This document shows, one piece after another, positions 9,855-20,300 of a stretch of DNA of 64,000 nucleotides. The number at the start of each line of letters is the position of its first letter. The first letter of the stretch is position 1. Source of the stretch: CAYUYV01 sp050331455 (lineage in GTDB: Bacteria > Pseudomonadota > Alphaproteobacteria > JAJFIK01); the NCBI GenBank assembly GCA_050331455.1, contig JBHJGV010000005.1, positions 86,442 through 150,441 on the forward strand. The letters run 5' to 3'. The position numbers and the translations under genes were made by a program. Under the pieces are notes generated by a model, which was not told the DNA's origin, did not search any database, and worked only from the letters and a program-made list of their open reading frames with translations.

Positions 9855-11969
9855 ATGCGCCCCACGGTCCTGTTTCCCCTGTTCAAAGATGTCACGACCC
9901 TGCCGGGAGTGGGGCCGCGGCTGGGGAAACTCATTGCGAAGCTGGCCGGGTCCCAGGTTGTGGATCTCCTATGGCACCTGCCCAGCGGCCTTGTGGACCG
10001 CTCCAAACGTCCCCTCCTGAAGGACGCCCATGACGGCGATCTCGTCACCGTCGGGGTCACCGTGGATGCCCATTTGCCGCCCGGGCGACCCCGCGCGCCC
10101 TATCGGATCCGCGTGCGGGACGAGACGGGCTTCCTGACCCTCGTCTTCTTCCATGCCCGGCCCGATTATCTCAATCGGATGCTGCCCCAGGGCGAGAGTC
10201 GTTTCATCAGCGGGCGCATCGAGGATTATCACGGCAGCCTTCAAATGACGCATCCGGATTATATCATGGATGCCCATGACCTGGATGATCTCCCATTGAA
10301 GGAAGCCACCTATCCGCTCACGGCTGGCCTCCAGCCGAAGGTCATGGCCAAGGCCATTCACGGCGCCCTTGAGCAAGCCCCGGATCTGCCGGAATGGCAC
10401 CGCGCGGATATGCTGGCGCGGCGCAAATGGCCGGCTTGGCGCGCGGCGGTGCGCACCGTCCACCCGCCCGACACCCAGGAGGATCTGGACCCGTGCGCGC
10501 CGGCGCGGGAACGTCTGGCCTATGACGAACTCCTGGCGAACCAGCTTGCCCTTATGCTGGTCCGCCAGCGGATGACCCACAGTGCCGGACGGGTGATCGA
10601 GGGGACCGGGGTTCTGTCGAAGGAAATCCTGGCCAGCCTGCCCTTCGCCCTGACCGGCGCCCAGACGCGCTCGCTTGAGGAAATCCGCGCCGATATGGCA
10701 AGCCCGAACCGCATGATGCGGCTGCTCCAGGGGGATGTGGGCTCGGGCAAGACCGTGGTGGCCTGCCTTGCCATGGCAACGGCCGTCGAGGCGGGGGCGC
10801 AGGCCGCGCTCATGGCGCCCACGGACATTCTTGCCCGCCAGCATTTCGCTGGGATCGATCCCCTGATGATGGCCGCCGGCGTGCAGGTTGCCCTGCTCAC
10901 GGGCCGGGAAAAAGCCGGGGACCGGGCCGCCGTTCTGGCCGGGCTCGAAAGCGGCGACATCCAGGTCGTGATCGGGACCCACGCCCTGTTCCAGGACGAC
11001 GTGACCTTCCACGATCTTGCCCTTGCGGTCGTCGACGAGCAGCACCGCTTCGGGGTCCATCAGCGCCTTGCCCTCGGCGAGAAAGGCGGCGGCCCCGGCC
11101 AACGCCGCCCCGTCGATGTGATGGTCATGACCGCGACGCCGATCCCCCGCACGCTGACCCTCACGGCCTATGGCGACATGGCCGTCTCCCGGCTGGACGA
11201 GAAACCGCCGGGGCGCAAACCCGTGACGACCCGCGCCGTGCCCCTGTCACGCCTCGACGAAGTCGTGGACGGGCTGCGCCGGCCCCTCGCAAGCGGCGGG
11301 CAGGCCTACTGGGTTTGCCCGCTGGTGGAGGAATCGGACGTTCTGGATGTCACGGCGGCGCAGGAGCGGTATGAGGCCCTGATGCAGGCCCTCGATCCGG
11401 GACCGGAAGGCCCGTCCGTTGGGCTCGTGCACGGACGAATGAAGAATGCGGAAAAGGACGCGGTCATGGCCGGCTTCAAGGCGGGCCGAATCAAGATCCT
11501 GGTGGCGACCACGGTGATCGAGGTCGGCGTCGATGTGCCCAATGCCAGCATCATCGTGGTCGAACATGCCGAGCGTTTCGGCCTCGCCCAGCTTCACCAG
11601 CTCCGCGGCCGTGTCGGGCGGGGCACCGCCGCCTCATCCTGTCTGCTCCTCTATGGAGAACCGGTGGGCGAGACCGCCCGGGCGCGCCTCAAGATCATGC
11701 GCGAGACCGAAGACGGCTTTCGGATCGCTGAGGAAGATCTGCGCCTGCGCGGTGCGGGGGACATTCTGGGCACCCGCCAGAGTGGCCTGCCCCGCTTCCG
11801 GCTCGCCGATCTCGAGGCGCACGCAGATCTGCTGGCCACGGCCCGGGACGATGCCCGGCTTTTGCTGGAGAAAGATCCCGAACTGACCGGCCCGCGGGGC
11901 GAGGCGCTGCGTGTGCTGCTCTATCTGCACCAGCGGGACGAGGCGATCCGGTTTCTGCGGGCTGGATAG
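9855..11969 (+). CDS. recG: ATP-dependent DNA helicase RecG
   Basis: RecG remodels stalled replication forks and Holliday junctions. The protein has 704 residues, normal for RecG. The N-terminal part has the helix-hairpin-like start LPGVGPRLGKLIAKLAG and the OB-fold wedge domain (about residues 60-150). The helicase core follows with Walker A GDVGSGKTVVA, the box VVDEQHRFGVHQR, TATPIPRTL, ATTVIEVGVDVPNAS and LRGRVGRG. The ATG at 9855 directly precedes the conserved start. In many alphaproteobacteria recG, sdhE and mfd are adjacent; here an alpha/beta hydrolase and a barrel gene lie between. The next gene, an NDH-2, follows on the same strand after 186 bases. Confidence 0.97.
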   Translation: MRPTVLFPLFKDVTTLPGVGPRLGKLIAKLAGSQVVDLLWHLPSGLVDRSKRPLLKDAHDGDLVTVGVTVDAHLPPGRPRAPYRIRVRDETGFLTLVFFHARPDYLNRMLPQGESRFISGRIEDYHGSLQMTHPDYIMDAHDLDDLPLKEATYPLTAGLQPKVMAKAIHGALEQAPDLPEWHRADMLARRKWPAWRAAVRTVHPPDTQEDLDPCAPARERLAYDELLANQLALMLVRQRMTHSAGRVIEGTGVLSKEILASLPFALTGAQTRSLEEIRADMASPNRMMRLLQGDVGSGKTVVACLAMATAVEAGAQAALMAPTDILARQHFAGIDPLMMAAGVQVALLTGREKAGDRAAVLAGLESGDIQVVIGTHALFQDDVTFHDLALAVVDEQHRFGVHQRLALGEKGGGPGQRRPVDVMVMTATPIPRTLTLTAYGDMAVSRLDEKPPGRKPVTTRAVPLSRLDEVVDGLRRPLASGGQAYWVCPLVEESDVLDVTAAQERYEALMQALDPGPEGPSVGLVHGRMKNAEKDAVMAGFKAGRIKILVATTVIEVGVDVPNASIIVVEHAERFGLAQLHQLRGRVGRGTAASSCLLLYGEPVGETARARLKIMRETEDGFRIAEEDLRLRGAGDILGTRQSGLPRFRLADLEAHADLLATARDDARLLLEKDPELTGPRGEALRVLLYLHQRDEAIRFLRAG

Positions 11970-12155
11970 GGCAATCCGTGTCGAATCGCCCTGCGTCCGC
12001 ACGTCTCCCTGCTCCTTTGCGGCACCGGTCTTCGACGCGGCGCAGGCGTGGTACTCTCTTCGCAATGCGGCGAGTCGGTTCTTGTCCAGCCTGTGAAGCG
12101 CCCGACCGCCGGCCCACACCTGTTTTGGAACCAGCCCTCCCTTGGAACCAGCCCC

Positions 12156-13517
12156 ATGACCGACCTCATCGAAACCATTGACCATGAGAACGAGCCGCCC
12201 CAGCCCAAGAAAAAGACCCAAATCGTGGTCGTTGGCGGCGGCTCGGCGGGCCTCGAACTCGTGGCCCGTCTGGGCAAGCGCTTCGGCCGGGACCATTACG
12301 ACATCATCCTGCTGGAGAAGAACCAGACCCATATCTGGAAACCGCTGCTCCATGAGGTCGCGGCCGGCTCACTCGATGCCAATCTCGACGAAGTGGGTTA
12401 CCGGGGCCACGGCCACAATCACGGTTACCGCTTCTTCCTCGGCAGCCTCCAGGATATCGACCGGGAAAACCGCCACGTCATTGTTGAGCCCCTGAAGGAC
12501 GAAGACGGCACGGAGCTGATGGGCCAACACCGGATCCGGTACGACTATCTCGTCATCGCCGTGGGTTCGGTTTCGAATGATTTCGGCACGCCGGGTGTCG
12601 CGGAACACTGCCTGTTCCTGGACAGCCGAGTGGAAGCCGACCGGTTCCGCCAGCGCCTGCTCAACCAGTGCCTGCGGGTCTCCCGCAAAATGTCGATTGA
12701 GCCGACAACGGATGAATATGTGGACATCACCATCGTGGGAGGCGGGGCCACCGGGGTCGAACTGTCGGCAGAGCTGTATAACGCCGCGGCGGGCCTGCGC
12801 CATTACGGTCTGGAGGTGTTCGACGAAAGCCGCCTGAGGGTGACCCTGCTGGAAGCCGGTCCGCGTATCCTGCCCGCCCTGCCGGAGCGCCTGTCGGAAG
12901 CGGCCAAGGCGGAACTCGAGGCCCTCGGCGTCGTGGTCAAGACCAATGCCATGGTGACCGAGGTTACGGCCGATCATTTTCAGACCAAGGATGGCGAGGT
13001 GATCCCGGCGGATCTGAAAGTCTGGGCCGCTGGGGTGAAAGCCCCGCCATTGCTGAACGGGATTGGCGGCCTGGAGTCGGGGCGCAACAATCAGCTTCTC
13101 GTGCGCCCGACCCTGCAAACCACCCTTGATGAGCGCATCTATGCCGTCGGCGATTGCGCTTTTTTCAAGCCGGAGAATGCCGAGCGGCCCGTACCGCCGC
13201 GCGCCCAGGCGGCGCACCAGATGGCCGAGACCGCGTTTCACAACATCTGTGCCCAGATCAAGGGTCAGTCTCTTAAGCCCTTTGTCTATCGCGACCACGG
13301 CTCGCTGGTGTCCCTGTCCCGCTTTTCCACAGTGGGCAGCCTGATGGGTAATCTGGTCGGTGGGCGGATGGCCGTGGAAGGCCGCATGGCGCGGCTCATG
13401 TATGTCTCGCTCTACCGGATGCACCTGTTGGCCATCCATGGCTGGTTCCGCGGCCTCTTCCTGATCGTGGTCGGCCATGTCAATCAGGTCGTGCGGCCCA
13501 AATTGAAGCTACACTGA
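12156..13517 (+). CDS. Type II NADH:quinone dehydrogenase (NDH-2 family)
   Basis: This is a 453-residue two-dinucleotide-binding flavoprotein. The FAD-binding Rossmann motif VVVGGGSAGLELVARLG starts near residue 24 and the NAD-binding motif ITIVGGGATGVELSAELY near residue 192. The IYAVGDCAFF motif closes the FAD site, and a C-terminal amphipathic stretch (MYVSLYRMHLLAIHGWFRGL) suits attachment to the inner face of the membrane. Such enzymes pass electrons from NADH to quinone without pumping protons, which fits with the bc1 complex elsewhere in the window. I chose ATG 12156; a GTG-started extension to 12048 has no family sequence. It ends 28 bases before a convergent gene. Confidence 0.93.
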   Translation: MTDLIETIDHENEPPQPKKKTQIVVVGGGSAGLELVARLGKRFGRDHYDIILLEKNQTHIWKPLLHEVAAGSLDANLDEVGYRGHGHNHGYRFFLGSLQDIDRENRHVIVEPLKDEDGTELMGQHRIRYDYLVIAVGSVSNDFGTPGVAEHCLFLDSRVEADRFRQRLLNQCLRVSRKMSIEPTTDEYVDITIVGGGATGVELSAELYNAAAGLRHYGLEVFDESRLRVTLLEAGPRILPALPERLSEAAKAELEALGVVVKTNAMVTEVTADHFQTKDGEVIPADLKVWAAGVKAPPLLNGIGGLESGRNNQLLVRPTLQTTLDERIYAVGDCAFFKPENAERPVPPRAQAAHQMAETAFHNICAQIKGQSLKPFVYRDHGSLVSLSRFSTVGSLMGNLVGGRMAVEGRMARLMYVSLYRMHLLAIHGWFRGLFLIVVGHVNQVVRPKLKLH

Positions 13518-13545
13518 GGATCGGGCTCCGCAGAAGGCTCGCCGA

Positions 13546-15369
13546 TCAGGCCTTGAGGTCCGGTCCACCCGAACCGTGCCCATCGGCCACGAAGGGGCCG
13601 TGGGCCTCGCTTGCGCGGACCCGCCGGGCGATTTCGGCCATGGCATTCTGAAAATCGGCCACATAGCGGGCACCGCTGAACTGGCGGGTCCGCTCCTTGG
13701 CCGCAGCGAGGCGCACCCGGACGTCCCGGCGCAGGGCAGGATCGGTGGCCAGCCGCGCGATGCGCTTGGTGTAGCCTTCGAGGTCCGTTGCAATCCAGTC
13801 CGCCATGTCGAGGCGGCGCAGCATGCTGGCGGCCACCCGGGAGGCGAACGTTTTGCCCTCCAGCGTGACCGTCGGCGTGCCCATGAACAGGGCGTCGCTT
13901 GCCATGGTGTGACCGGTATAGGGGAACGTGTCCACGAAGAGATCAGCGAATTGATATCGGCACAGATGATCAGGGGGCGCCATGGACGGCGTGAAGATCG
14001 CACGCTTTGGATCGATGCCCCAGGCCTCCAGGGTGGCCCGGATGTTGCGCGGCGCCACGTCGTTGACCTGCCACAGCCAGAGGACCGCCTCGGGGACATG
14101 GTGCAGAACACTCCCCCAGGCCCGCAAGGTGGGCGCCGTGATCTTTCGAGGCTGATTGAAGCCGCACAGCACAACGGCGTCCTCCGGCAGACCCAAGTCG
14201 GCCCGGCTCTTGAAACGGTCCGACACGGGACGGCCGGAGTCGTTCGGGAAATAGCCACCCGGCAAGCGGATAACGTGTTCCTGGAAGAAACGGTCGAAGC
14301 CGTCCGGGATCACCCCGTCGTCACCGATAATGTAATCGAGATAGGGTGCGCCGAGCGTGCCCGGATAGCCGAGCCAGTTCACCTGGGCGGGAGCGCAGCG
14401 GGCCGCCATGATGGCCGGCCGCCCGCCATTGGCGTAACCGTCCACATCCAGCATCACATCCATGCGGTCGTCCCGCATGACCTTGACTGCGTCGAAATCC
14501 GACAGGCCCGATAAATCGACAACGCGATCGAACAGACCAACGAGATTCTTCGTGTACGCATCGCCGCTGGGCCGTGCATAGGAATAGCAGACGAAACGGA
14601 ACCGGTCGCGGTCATACCGTTCCAGCATCTCCTTGACGAGATAGCCCGTGGCATGATCACGCATCGTGAGAGAATAAAACCCCACACGGATCTTTCCCGT
14701 GTTCGGCATGGCCGGCGGCTGCCAGCGCGGCAGGGCCGCCGCTTCCCGGGCGATCCCCGCGGCATAGCTGCGATTGGCCCGGAGCAGTTCCGCCGGGTCC
14801 ACGCAAAAGGTCATCAGAAGATAGGGATTGAGCTTAGCGCCTGCGCCGACCAGTTTCTGACAGCGGCCGATCAGCGTGTCGATATCCGACCAGTCGCAGG
14901 CATCGAGCTTGGTCTGAAGGGCCGTTTCCACTGAATTCGGATCGTCTGGCGCCAGTTCGACCGCACGGCTCGCCGCCTCCACCGCCTCGTCGATGCGTTT
15001 GAGGCGCGAGAGCAGACCGGCCAGGTTCGACCAGGCCAGATGGTGATGTGGATTGCGTTTCACGCACGCCCGAAAGGCATCGATGGACTCGTCTGTCCGC
15101 CCCCGGTGTTTCAGGGCCAGACCCAGATTGTTGTAGGAATTGGGATCTTCCGGGTTGACCTCAAGGGCCGACCGGGCGTGTTTCTCCGCCGTGGGATAAT
15201 CGCCCTGGACCAGGGCAAGGACGGACAAATTGGCGTGGACGCTCGCGCGTGGGGCATCGTCCCGGGCCAGCAACACATCGTAGAGCCGTTTCGCCGTCGC
15301 GAGATCGCCCTTCTGATGAGCCGCGGCGGCCTTGGCCATCAGGGCCTTTGCGTCCGTATCCTCGTCCAT
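13546..15369 (-). CDS. TPR protein with GT41 O-GlcNAc-transferase (SPINDLY-like) catalytic domain
   Basis: The protein has 607 residues. Residues 1-160 form about four tetratricopeptide repeats (for example PNSYNNLGLALKHRGRTDESIDAF). From about residue 225 it carries a GT41 domain: MRDHATGYLVKEML with the conserved His, ARCAPAQVNWLGYPGTLGAPYLDYI, CGFNQPRKITAPTLRAW with the UDP-site Lys, and a C-terminal TGHTMASDALFMGTPTV followed by ASRVAASML. These motifs match bacterial O-GlcNAc-transferase relatives, which glycosylate Ser/Thr of proteins; HMW1C, a relative, glycosylates adhesins at Asn before secretion. The nucleotide sugar and target here are unknown. It starts 7 bases after the TIGR03032-like gene ends, so the two are almost certainly one operon. 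Confidence 0.92.
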   Translation of the reverse strand: MDEDTDAKALMAKAAAAHQKGDLATAKRLYDVLLARDDAPRASVHANLSVLALVQGDYPTAEKHARSALEVNPEDPNSYNNLGLALKHRGRTDESIDAFRACVKRNPHHHLAWSNLAGLLSRLKRIDEAVEAASRAVELAPDDPNSVETALQTKLDACDWSDIDTLIGRCQKLVGAGAKLNPYLLMTFCVDPAELLRANRSYAAGIAREAAALPRWQPPAMPNTGKIRVGFYSLTMRDHATGYLVKEMLERYDRDRFRFVCYSYARPSGDAYTKNLVGLFDRVVDLSGLSDFDAVKVMRDDRMDVMLDVDGYANGGRPAIMAARCAPAQVNWLGYPGTLGAPYLDYIIGDDGVIPDGFDRFFQEHVIRLPGGYFPNDSGRPVSDRFKSRADLGLPEDAVVLCGFNQPRKITAPTLRAWGSVLHHVPEAVLWLWQVNDVAPRNIRATLEAWGIDPKRAIFTPSMAPPDHLCRYQFADLFVDTFPYTGHTMASDALFMGTPTVTLEGKTFASRVAASMLRRLDMADWIATDLEGYTKRIARLATDPALRRDVRVRLAAAKERTRQFSGARYVADFQNAMAEIARRVRASEAHGPFVADGHGSGGPDLKA

Positions 15370-15376
15370 GGGCCCG

Positions 15377-16468
15377 TCACCAGCTTGCCGCCTGGGGGGC
15401 CGACGGCGGCAGGGAGATGGTGCGGCGGATTTCGTTACTCTTGAAACCGATCATATGGGGCCGGCGCACGCCCGGCAGGGCCGCGGCCTCGAACAGCTCC
15501 GTCACCACGCCGTCGAACTCGATCCAGTGGACCCGGTCGCCGGATTTCAGGTCGATGATGTTCAGCGCGCATTTGGGTTGCACATTGCGGGCCGTCAGAG
15601 CCTCGTCCAGCGGCAGACCCTGAAAGGTTTTCGAGCCGCGCGGCAGGCTGGTGGTGATAACCGCATAATCGCCGACAAAGGTGCAGCCGCGAAGAAAGCC
15701 GGGGCAAAAGGCGATGGACTCGAAGGTGCCTTTGTCGAGATCGCAATAGCCGAACTGACCGGTTCCGGCCTCGCAGACCCACAGGCGCCCGTTATACCAC
15801 CGCGGTGAATGGGGCATGCACATGCGCGAGACGATCGCTTCGCCGGAGGGCACCTCGAGCACCTGGCCGCCATCCATCCGATTGTCCCGCCAGGCTTCCG
15901 CGCTGTCCGTCCGCGAGGTGATGGTCACATATTTCGGTGCGCCCGTTTCATCCAGGGCGACACCGTTAAGATGGCACCGGTCCTCGGCGGCAAGACGCGT
16001 AATGAAGGGCGGCTGCCAGACGCTCTCGAAGCTGTAGTCCTTGCTCACGGTCGCAAGACACGAGAACAGGGTGTTCGCAAAGATCAGCCGGCCGTCGGGA
16101 CCGATCTGCATGTCATGGGCGTCCACATCGCCGGTGATATAGGCCTGCCGCGGAACGTAGAGGGCATCATATCCATCGTGGGTCGCGCCGCTCTCCAGGA
16201 CGTTGCGGAAGCGCCAAATCTGATACGCGGACGCCAAATAGAGTTCGTCCTTATGGGCGATCAATCCCATGCACCGTTCGACCGTCCGCTCCGCAATCGA
16301 CAACTTGTCGTCGGCACTAAGGCCGAACATGAAGACTTTGCCGGTCTGATAGCTCGTGACCGCGAGAGATGCACGCATATCCGCCAGCCAGGTCGTGCAT
16401 TGGCGCGAGGCCGTAATCTCAAGACGGGGCGGCTGCTCGTTCGGGGCCGTCTGATGTTTTTCACCCAT
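15377..16468 (-). CDS. TIGR03032 family protein, function unknown
   Basis: This 363-residue protein matches the uncharacterised TIGR03032 family. Diagnostic stretches are VDAHDMQIGPDGRLIFANT, RCHLNGVALDETGAPKYVT, MPHSPRWYNGRLWVCEAGTG, and FCPGFLRGCTFVGDYAVI. The repeated short strands with Gly/Asp turns suggest a beta-propeller fold. No signal peptide is visible, so it is probably cytoplasmic. The start at 16468 (MGEKHQTAPN) has AGGATC about 9 bases upstream; the frame continues open to 16819 without recognisable sequence. It precedes the GT41 gene by 7 bases, and the divergent neighbour encodes a giant secreted FG-GAP protein. A role in modifying or handling that protein is inference. Confidence 0.85.
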   Translation of the reverse strand: MGEKHQTAPNEQPPRLEITASRQCTTWLADMRASLAVTSYQTGKVFMFGLSADDKLSIAERTVERCMGLIAHKDELYLASAYQIWRFRNVLESGATHDGYDALYVPRQAYITGDVDAHDMQIGPDGRLIFANTLFSCLATVSKDYSFESVWQPPFITRLAAEDRCHLNGVALDETGAPKYVTITSRTDSAEAWRDNRMDGGQVLEVPSGEAIVSRMCMPHSPRWYNGRLWVCEAGTGQFGYCDLDKGTFESIAFCPGFLRGCTFVGDYAVITTSLPRGSKTFQGLPLDEALTARNVQPKCALNIIDLKSGDRVHWIEFDGVVTELFEAAALPGVRRPHMIGFKSNEIRRTISLPPSAPQAASW

Positions 16469-17339
16469 GGGTTTTGATCCTGTGGTCGCGACATGCGTGC
16501 TGAAAGCCTTGAACCAAAGGGTTGAATGCGGCTTTCCCGAGTGTTCCCGCCCATGGGTAACGGGACGCGGCGCGGATGGGAAGAGCCGAGCGGCATTACC
16601 GGAGCGCGAATGGAGGACCGAGAGCGCCTTCATGCCGTGCATGGTGACGCGCCTGCCGCGTCGATCGCCCTGCGCGCTCCCCTGTTTCGGACACACAAGC
16701 GACACAGACGTTGCTCTTTGGCAACACTCGACGTGAAACCCGCCAAGCGCGCCAAACGTAACTGGCATCGGCGCGACCAGCGATGAACAGTACACCGCAG
16801 ACGGAGAATCGGGCCTCACTTCATCGGCTTTAAGCTTTGCCCCAAACCCGATGGATCACCCGATCGACAAACAGACAAAACAGGACGCTCAACCCCAGTA
16901 TTCGCCTGGGGATCGGCGCGACAGAGGGGAGGTCCAGTGCTTGCTTAACCTCCTGTTGACGGTTAGCGGCTCAGACCCCTGGGACAGGCGCTGACGGCGC
17001 CCCGGTGAACAGTCCTCCGCAAACGGATGGATCCCGCCTTCCGGATGTCGGCGCCGGAGGTGACGGTCGCAGCCACGCGTCAGCGCGCTCCGCGCGACCC
17101 GCCTTCCTGGCCCGGGACTTGCTCGGCCCAAGGGTACCTCGTCGACCGCGCTGTTTGTGGGTCCCCGATCCATTGAATGAGGGACGTCACGACCAAGTCT
17201 GCCCGATCCGCTTTTTGAAAGCGCGGCTAGGGAGCGGATGTGAGGGGTCGGCGATTGCAGGCCGCGTCGCTTGATCCCGTTTGAAAAATCCGGCGCCAAG
17301 TGTTTACGCCGCACGGACGATGACGGGAGAGGGGTTTTT
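16469..17339. promoter_or_regulatory. Divergent intergenic region between TIGR03032 gene and giant RTX gene
   Basis: About 870 bases without a credible gene. Short open frames here have no family-like sequence. It must hold the promoters for both the minus-strand TIGR03032/GT41 operon and the plus-strand giant gene. Visible details are a small hairpin CCCCAG...CTGGGG near 16893-16911 and a strong Shine-Dalgarno GGGAGAGGGG just before 17340. The length suggests regulation by upstream binding sites or a long leader, but I cannot name a regulator. Confidence 0.5.
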
Positions 17340-20300
17340 ATGCGGAGTAATCCATTCGATCTTTCGGCACTTGACGGCACAAACGGATTGACACTGAGGG
17401 GCGCGGGCATCGCCGATTTGACGGGTCTGTCCGTGGCTGCTGCGGGCGATTTGAACAATGACGGCTTCGACGACATCCTGATCGGTGCCCCGGAGGCCGA
17501 TCCCCTTGCGCTGGCTGCGGCGCTCGGCGGCGGTCCCCTGCCCGACCTGAGCAATGCGGTGGAAGACGGCCTTGCTTTTGTCGTGTTCGGATCATCGGCG
17601 CTGGGCGCGGGCGGAGCCGACCCGTTGCTCGCCCTCGGCACACTTAACGGCGTGAACGGATTTATCATCACCGGGTTTGACGATGGGGACGGCCTGGGCT
17701 TTTCAGTGAACGGCGCCGGCGACGTCAATGGCGACGGGATCGACGATGCCATTATCGGCGCGCCATTCGGCACCCGCGATGCCCAGGACGGCATCGGCGA
17801 GGCCTATATCGTCTTTGGAAGCACCGAACTGGGAACCACGGGTGCCGGTGCGTCCCTTGCGGTCTCGGATCTTGACGGCGCAAACGGCTTTGTCATCACC
17901 GGCATCGACGCCGGTGACCAGACGGGCTTTTCGGTCGCGGGCGCCGGAGACCTCAATGGCGATCTGATCGACGACTTTCTCGTCAGCGCGCGGGACCGCA
18001 ATGGCAGCGCCGGCGACACAGTCGTGGTGTTTGGATCAACCGGTTTCGGCGGCACAGGTGGCCCGTCCAGTTTCGACCTGTCATCCATAGACGGCGCCAA
18101 CGGTTTCGCCCTGAACGGGATCGACGCGGGAGACGAAGCGGGGAGCTTCGTGGACGGCGGCGGCGACATCAATGGGGACGGCCTTGCCGACCTCATCATC
18201 GGCGCTGCGGAAGGCGACCCCGCTTCGGTCACGAATGCCGGCGAAAGTTTCGTGGTGTTCGGATCCACGGCCCTCGGAAGCAACGGCGCTCCCGCATCCC
18301 TGGGCCTGTCCTCCCTGGACGGACTGAATGGCTTTGTTCTGAACGGGGGGTCGATCGGGGACTATGCAGCCGTCGTTTCTTTTACACGGGATATCAACGG
18401 CGACCATATCGACGATCTGATCGTCGGCGCACCCTTCGGTGACAATACGAACAGCAATGCCGGCGAGAGTTATGTCGTTTTCGGATCATCGGCGTTCGGC
18501 ACGTCGGCCGGGCCGGCCTCGCTCGATCTGACGGCGCTGAACGGCACGAACGGCTTTGTCATCAACGGCATCGATGAGGACGACAATGCGAGCGTTGTGT
18601 CCGGCGCCGGGGATGTCAATGGCGACGGCCTGGGCGATCTTCTGGTTGGCGCGCCGGGCCCCCTGGCGATCGACGGCGGCGAGGGCTATGTGATTTTCGG
18701 CTCGACGGGCTTCTCGGCGTCGCAGCTCGATCTGTCCGCCCTCGACGGGAGCAATGGGGTCGTGCTCAACGGGATTGCCGCACCGCTGGCCGCGCCGGTT
18801 CCCCCGCTTCTGGGAACAGCGGTTTCCAATGCCGGCGACGTCAATGGGGACGGGGCGGACGATTTCCTGATCAGCGCCCCAGCCGCCGGAAGCACGGCCC
18901 TCACACTCAATGGGGATGTATTCCTTGTGTATGGGGACGACGGGATCGCGCCGACCGCCGTCGTGACGACCAGCGAACCGGATCCAACGGACACGGATCC
19001 TTTCATGATCACGATCGAATTTTCAGAAAAAGTCAGCGGTTTCGACCAGGCCGATATCAGTGTCGAGAATGGTCAGATTGCGGACTTCATAGCCGTGAGC
19101 GAAAAGCGCTTCACGGCCGGCGTCGATGCCGACGCAGAGGGGACCGTTACCATTGACCTACCCGCGGATGCGGCCATCGACCGTGCCCGCAACGGCACCG
19201 CGCCCGCATCCTTTTCCATCCAGATCGAAGCAGATGGAGGCCCGATCATGCCAACAGCGGATCTTGATCTTTCCCAACTCGACGGAACGAACGGCGTTAC
19301 CATTCAAGGCATCAGCGTCAATGACCGGTCCGGCGCAGCGCTTTCCAATGCCGGCGACATCAATGGCGACGGCATCGACGATGTGGTCATCGGCGCCATC
19401 TCCGGCGACCCGAACGGCAAGCCCAGCGCCGGCGAGACCTATGTGGTCTTCGGCTCCACCGATCTCGGTGCAACCGCCATTCTTGGTCTCCTTGGGCAGC
19501 CGGCGACGCAGGGTTTCGTGCTGAACGGGATCAATGCCCAGGATCAGTCGGGATCCGCGGTGTCGGGCCTCGGTGACGTCAATGGAGACGGCGTCGACGA
19601 TCTGGGCATCGGCGCCGTCAATGCGGACTCCTCGACCGGTTCCTCCGGCGGCCAGACCTATGTCCTGTTCGGCAATTCGAACTTCGGGGCGACGGGCGGC
19701 ATCACGGCATTCGAACTGTCCTCGCTCGACGGTACCAACGGCTTCGTCATCGAAGGTCCGGACACCAACGACAATACCGGCTTTTCCTTGTCCGGCGCCG
19801 GCGACCTCAACGGCGACTCGGTCGCTGACTTTATTATCGGTGAGCGGAACGATTCCGGGGATCTGGAAGAGGCCTATGTGGTCTTCGGATCCTCGGTGGG
19901 TTTCGGCGGCACACTCAATCTCGGCCAGCTCGACGGGACCGACGGTTTTGCGATCAATGCCGGCCGCGGGGTGGTGAACGACAATTTCGGCCAATCGGTA
20001 TCCGAGGCTGGGGACGTCAACAATGATGGCTTTGACGACCTGATCATCGGCGCATCGCTGACCCAGAACGGTTTGGCCCAGGCCGTGGGCGCCGCCTATG
20101 TGGTTTTCGGACGGTCAGACTTTTCGGCCTCCGACCTGAGCCTCAGCACGCTCGACGGCACGAACGGGTTCACCATTCTCGAAGCGGTGCCGAACGACCT
20201 GTTTGGCGCGGCGGTCTCCAAGGCGGGCGATCTGAACCATGACGGCTTCGACGATGTGGTGATCAGCGAGCCCTATGGCGGGGCCGGCGGGAGAGGCCGA

